A stretch of DNA of 64,000 bases, taken from contig WSYE01000004.1 of assembly GCA_009773665.1 (NCBI GenBank), positions 52,456 through 116,455 of the forward strand, in the 5' to 3' direction. Numbering within the stretch: position 1 is the first letter of the stretch; the number at the start of each line of letters is the position of its first letter. The DNA comes from Desulfovibrionaceae bacterium (lineage in GTDB: Bacteria; Desulfobacterota; Desulfovibrionia; Desulfovibrionales; Desulfovibrionaceae). The position numbers were made by a program, and so were the translations under genes. Below are positions 60,679 through 64,000 of this stretch, one piece after another. The notes under the pieces were generated by a model that saw only the letters and a program-made list of their open reading frames with translations, did no database searches and was not told where the DNA came from.

Positions 60679-62547
60679 ATGAAACCACTTCTTCACTCGG
60701 TCGACTGGAAGGAAGCCTCTCTTGGTATCGTGCTTTTGATTGGCCTGGCGATGTCGGCATCCTACAGTTACCTGTTCTTCCACACTTTCGCCGAACTGTT
60801 CGGCATCGTCATCGCCTTTGGCGTGTTCATGCTGGCCTGGAACACCAAGCGCTTCCTGAACAACGGCTATCTGCTGCTCATGGGGATCACGTATTTCTTC
60901 GTTGCCCTGCTCGACACGCTGCATACCCTGGCCTACAAGGGCATGCCGATCTTCCCCGGCTACGACGGCAACAACCTCCCCCCGCAGATATGGATCGTCA
61001 GCAGATACATCGAGAGCCTCGCGCTTCTGGCCGCCCCCCTGTTTTTCCGGCGCAGGTTGCCGGTCGTCCCTGTCTTCTGCGGATTCTGCGTGGTCACGGC
61101 CCTGGCCCTGGCCTCAATTTTTTACTGGCGGATCTTCCCGGATTGTTTCGTTGAGGGATACGGCCTGACGCCGTTCAAGATCGCCAGCGAATACATCATC
61201 TGCGTCATCCTGGCGGGAGCGTCGTACCTGCTCTGGATAAGCCGCGACAAGTTCGATCCGCTGGTACTGCGTTTTCTCTTCCTCTCCATGGCTGCCACCA
61301 TCGCCACGGAACTGTGCTTCACCGCCTATACGGACCTCTACGCCACCATCAATCTGGTTGGACACATCTTCAAGATCTTGTCCTTTTACTTCATGTACCG
61401 GGCCATCATCGAGACGGGCCTGAAAAAGCCCTATGACCTCCTCTTCCGCGACCTCCAGTTGGAAATCGAGGAACGCCGCAAGGCGGAAACCGCGCTGCGC
61501 GAAAGCCGGGAGCTCCTGGACAAGACCCAGAAAGCGGGAGGGATCGGCGGCTTCGACTGGGAGCGAGAAAGTAACGACCTGCACTGGACCGACGAGACCC
61601 ACCGCCTCTTTGAAGCTCCGCCCGGATTTGTCCCCACTATGGACGCCATGCTTGAACGCGTTGACTCCGAGGACCGCGTCTCCCTTATGGTCTCCTTCGA
61701 AAATTCGCGCGAATCCGGCATCCCGCTGGACGCGGAAGCCAAAGTCTCCACCTTCCAGGGCAGCGAACGCTGGATCAGGTTCCTGGGGAGCGTCACCCTC
61801 CACGGCACGCGCAAAACGCTGGCCGGCGTCCTGCAAGACGTCACCGACAAGAAACGCCTGGAGCAGCTGCGTGAGGACATCGACCGGATGTCCCGCCATG
61901 ACCTGAAAAGCCCCCTCAATGCCATCATCGGGCTGCCCAGGCTCATTCTCCTCGACAAGGACATGCCGCGCGCGGAAATCGACGAGTATCTGAGGCTCAT
62001 CCGCCAGACTGGCTACAATATGCTGAATCTCATCAACATATCCCTGGAAATGTTTAAGATGGAACAGGGAACCTACACCTTCGAGCCCAAACCCATGGAC
62101 GTCGCGGAACTGCTGCGCAAGCTCAAGCTCGAAGCTTCCGACAGGCTCAACAGAAAGCAACTCACCCTGGAGATGACCATCGAAGGCCAAACAGCCCAGG
62201 AATCAGACACGTTCCCGGTCCTCAGCGAAGAACTGCCGTGCTGGTCCATGCTCGGAAATCTGCTGGAAAACGCCATCCAGGCATCCCCAAAAGGCGACGC
62301 CATAACCGTCGCGCTCACCAGGCAGGACGGCCAGGGCCGCATCTCCATCACCAACACAGGCGCGGTGCCCCACGACATCCGCGCCCGCTTCTTCGAAAAA
62401 TACGCCACCTCCGGGAAAACACACGGCACCGGACTTGGCACCTACTCCGCCAGGCTGATCGCACAAACCCTCGGCGGCTCCATCGCGCTGGATACCTCCG
62501 CCCCCGAAGGCACCACCATCCACGTGACCCTGCCCCTGGCCGAGTAA
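60679..62547 (+). CDS. Membrane sensor histidine kinase (MASE3-type N-terminus)
   Basis: 622 aa from ATG 60679 (MKPLLHSVDWKEASLG) with AGGAAAGGC upstream; the ORF-track start lies 28 codons earlier. Residues about 15-255 form seven to eight membrane helices with HTLAYKGMPIFPGYDGNNL, a MASE3-like integral sensor. Then a short linker, PAS (about 290-385), HisKA with phospho-His at residue 407 (MSRHDLKSPLNA) and HATPase (NLLENAIQASPKGD, GLGTYSARLIAQTLGG). No receiver; the partner response regulator is not in view. Ligand unknown. Confidence 0.9.
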   Translation: MKPLLHSVDWKEASLGIVLLIGLAMSASYSYLFFHTFAELFGIVIAFGVFMLAWNTKRFLNNGYLLLMGITYFFVALLDTLHTLAYKGMPIFPGYDGNNLPPQIWIVSRYIESLALLAAPLFFRRRLPVVPVFCGFCVVTALALASIFYWRIFPDCFVEGYGLTPFKIASEYIICVILAGASYLLWISRDKFDPLVLRFLFLSMAATIATELCFTAYTDLYATINLVGHIFKILSFYFMYRAIIETGLKKPYDLLFRDLQLEIEERRKAETALRESRELLDKTQKAGGIGGFDWERESNDLHWTDETHRLFEAPPGFVPTMDAMLERVDSEDRVSLMVSFENSRESGIPLDAEAKVSTFQGSERWIRFLGSVTLHGTRKTLAGVLQDVTDKKRLEQLREDIDRMSRHDLKSPLNAIIGLPRLILLDKDMPRAEIDEYLRLIRQTGYNMLNLINISLEMFKMEQGTYTFEPKPMDVAELLRKLKLEASDRLNRKQLTLEMTIEGQTAQESDTFPVLSEELPCWSMLGNLLENAIQASPKGDAITVALTRQDGQGRISITNTGAVPHDIRARFFEKYATSGKTHGTGLGTYSARLIAQTLGGSIALDTSAPEGTTIHVTLPLAE

Positions 62548-62554
62548 GCCGATG

Positions 62555-62639
62555 CTGGGACTCCGTCCCAGACCCTGCCAGGGCTCTGCCCTGGACCCGC
62601 CAGGGGGATGATCCCCCTGGACCCTGCATTCGCTTCGCG
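62555..62639 (-). repeat. Repeat family B, copy (minus orientation)
   Basis: TGGGACTCCGTCCCA, CAGGGCTCTGCCCTGG, AGGGGGATGATCCCCCT and a CTTCGCG tail: the same module order as at 26171. It begins 7 bp after the histidine-kinase stop. Confidence 0.85.
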
Positions 62640-62863
62640 TAACGCCCCGCTACGTTTCAGATATCCCGCAAGAAAGCCCAGAAACGCGCGTTTCAGGGCT
62701 TATCAATTCTTGGAATCGCCGTATTCAGACAGGGCCTGCCCCCCGGACGTGCCGTATTGAACGTTCCCGACCGACCACGTGCTTTCCCGTCCTGGGTCAC
62801 GCTTTGTCGCGGCAGAGTGCGCCATCGGGCATCGTTCAGGGAAAAGGAGCGTGTGGTCCAGGC

Positions 62864-62977
62864 GGTGGCAAGGGGCTGTCACGGTCGGGTTCTGGCGGGC
62901 GGGCGACGAATCGTCTTCAAATCGGTTCTAGCCCGCCCGCCAGGACACGAACGGGACAGCCCCCGGCCACTGCCACC
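62864..62977. repeat. Long imperfect inverted repeat (giant hairpin)
   Basis: The left arm (to 62904) and the right arm (from 62931) pair over more than 40 bp: GGTGGCA...TGCCACC, GGGGCTGTC...GACAGCCCC and CTGGCGGGCGGGC...GCCCGCCCGCCAG, with a few symmetric mismatches, around a 26-nt loop. It lies between the histidine kinase and recJ. There is no gene; whether it acts as DNA or RNA structure is unknown. The 595-bp gap 62548-63142 holds only this and two family B repeats. Confidence 0.75.
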
Positions 62978-63019
62978 AGTCCCAACTCAAGCCTCCCGCA
63001 CACGACGCGAAGCTAAGAG

Positions 63020-63134
63020 CCGGGTCCAGGGGAGGCTTCTCCCCTGGCGGGTGCAGGGCGGAGCCCGCCGGGGGGTGCAGGGCGGAGCCCGCCGGGGTGC
63101 AGGGGCAGCGCCCCTGCCGGGTCTGGGCGGAGCC
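63020..63134 (+). repeat. Repeat family B, longest copy
   Basis: GGGTCCAGGGGAGGCTTCTC, then three iterations of the GGTGCAGGGCGGAGCCCGCC module, then CAGCGCCCCTGCCGGG. It shows that the inner module can multiply. It ends 8 bp before the recJ stop codon. Confidence 0.85.
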
Positions 63135-63142
63135 AAGTGACC

Positions 63143-64000
63143 TCAGGACGCCTTCGCGGCCTTCTTCTCCACGGCGGCCCAGTCTTTGACGCGAAGCTCA
63201 ATGCTGGCCAGTCCGTTGTAGGTGTCCAGACGCGGCGTGAAGGCCAGGGTCAGCTTGCGACCGGTGACGTCGGCCCCGATCTCCTCGGCCATGCGCCAGG
63301 CCTTGGCGCGCAGCGTGACGGACGCGTCGGGGTCGCGCACTTCCAGAAGCACGTGGTTGGCCCCGAACACGCGGCGGGCCTTCACGTCCAGGGGCGGTGA
63401 GCTGAACACGGGTTCGGGGTTGCCGCAGCCGAAGGGTCCGAGCAGCGTGAGTTCCTTGAGGAGCTCCTGATGAATGTCCTTGAAGGAGAGTTCGCCGTCG
63501 AGGCGCAGCGTGGGCGACGGGGAGGCCGTACCGAGTTGGGCGGCCACGGCTTTCAAGAAGTCGGCGCGCAGGGCGTCGAGGTTTTCGGGCGCGAGACTTA
63601 AGCCTGCGGCCTGATGATGCCCGCCGAAACCAAGCAGGTGCTCCTGGCAGGTGGTGAGGGCGGCGTGCAGGTCCACCTCGGGGATGGAGCGCCCGGAGCC
63701 CTTAAGCTTGCCGTTGTCCGCTGTGATGATGAGCGTTGGCCGGTAGTGGGCGTCCACCACGCGCGAGGCCACGATGCCGATGACGCCCTGGTGCCAGTGC
63801 GGCGCGTGCAACACCATGGCGGGGTTGCCGGACTGGGCCTGAGCCTGGGCCAGGGCCTCGCCGGAGATGGCGTCCTCCTCGGCGCGGCGCTGGACGTTCA
63901 GTTCGTCGAGCGCCTTGGCCAGGGGGCGCGCGGTTTCCAGATCAGGAGCCAGGAGAAGATCCAGGGCATCGTCGGCGCGGTTGAGGCGGCCTGCGGCGTT
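63143..64000 (-). CDS. recJ: Single-stranded-DNA exonuclease RecJ (5' truncated by window edge)
   Basis: The minus frame stays open to base 64000; the ATG at 63817 used by the ORF track is internal, since the upstream frame reads AGRLNRADDALDLLLAPD, the conserved RecJ segment. Visible: HWHQGVIGIVASRVVDAHYR, GSGRSIPEVDLHAALT, GFGGHHQAAGLSLAPENLD (DHHA1 motif) and the C-terminal OB fold (LLGPFGCGNPEPVFSSP). RecJ is the 5'-3' exonuclease of RecF recombination and mismatch repair. The DHH catalytic half lies outside the window. Confidence 0.94.
   Translation of the reverse strand, partial: NAAGRLNRADDALDLLLAPDLETARPLAKALDELNVQRRAEEDAISGEALAQAQAQSGNPAMVLHAPHWHQGVIGIVASRVVDAHYRPTLIITADNGKLKGSGRSIPEVDLHAALTTCQEHLLGFGGHHQAAGLSLAPENLDALRADFLKAVAAQLGTASPSPTLRLDGELSFKDIHQELLKELTLLGPFGCGNPEPVFSSPPLDVKARRVFGANHVLLEVRDPDASVTLRAKAWRMAEEIGADVTGRKLTLAFTPRLDTYNGLASIELRVKDWAAVEKKAAKAS

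Overview
The window is a high-G+C bacterial chromosome segment whose gene content points to a sulfate-reducing deltaproteobacterium of the Desulfovibrio lineage (Desulfovibrionota). The evidence is the nusA-ylxR-infB-DUF503-rbfA-nrnA-truB-rpsO-pnp order, a Fur/PerR-rubrerythrin-rubredoxin peroxide cluster, the P-protein of glycine cleavage split into two subunits, FolE2 instead of FolE, NikR, and many c-di-GMP and histidine-kinase signalling genes. The genus is inference; no rRNA or tRNA gene is visible.

Layout. 1-10 kb: transcription/translation operon on the + strand, running from a 5'-truncated nusA to pnp, with a strong terminator between infB and DUF503 and a hairpin between rpsO and pnp. 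10-19 kb: an SDR oxidoreductase, then minus-strand genes for a glycine-zipper lipoprotein, a secreted protein, a VTT membrane protein, a MEMO1-family protein, a very large periplasmic TPR protein, a sigma54 activator and a tiny flagellar-rod-like protein. 19-23 kb: lipoprotein, folE2, a membrane ferredoxin, nikR and a methyltransferase. 23-36 kb: central metabolism, with gcvH-gcvPA-gcvPB, a DUF1624 membrane acyltransferase, malic enzyme, fumarase, lpdA overlapping a molybdopterin oxidoreductase gene, and glyA. Together gcvH/PA/PB, lpdA and glyA give all of the glycine-serine C1 module except gcvT.

36.7-38.8 kb is the most distinctive part. It is an AT-rich insert of about 2.0 kb carrying one ABC/AAA-type ATPase with an unrecognised C-terminal domain, inserted at the 3' end of maf. 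A 44-bp duplicate of the end of maf (39/44 identical, with an 18-bp identical core) flanks the insert like attL/attR. This is the best candidate for an undescribed, probably defence-related, unit.

39-46 kb: glycosyltransferase-like protein, pgpA, a 49-aa membrane protein missing from the ORF track, a TPR protein, and an overlapping mutM-chaN/PDZ-paaK-like cluster. 46-56 kb: signalling, with a haem-domain periplasmic protein coupled to a GGDEF/EAL protein whose GGDEF half is degenerate, a cupin, a MinD-like ATPase with a receiver-like tail, an HDOD-hybrid histidine kinase, and a response regulator-HD-GYP gene broken by two frameshifts. 56-58.5 kb: lipoprotein, rubredoxin, rubrerythrin, PerR/Fur. 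58.5-64 kb: purD-purE, a MASE3-type histidine kinase and a 5'-truncated recJ.

Three repeat families are scattered between genes: a ~38-bp hairpin (A, four copies), a 70-115-bp G+C-rich modular element (B, five copies), and a ~105-bp MITE-like element with terminal inverted repeats (two copies, at 50.1 and 60.2 kb). A long imperfect hairpin lies just downstream of recJ.
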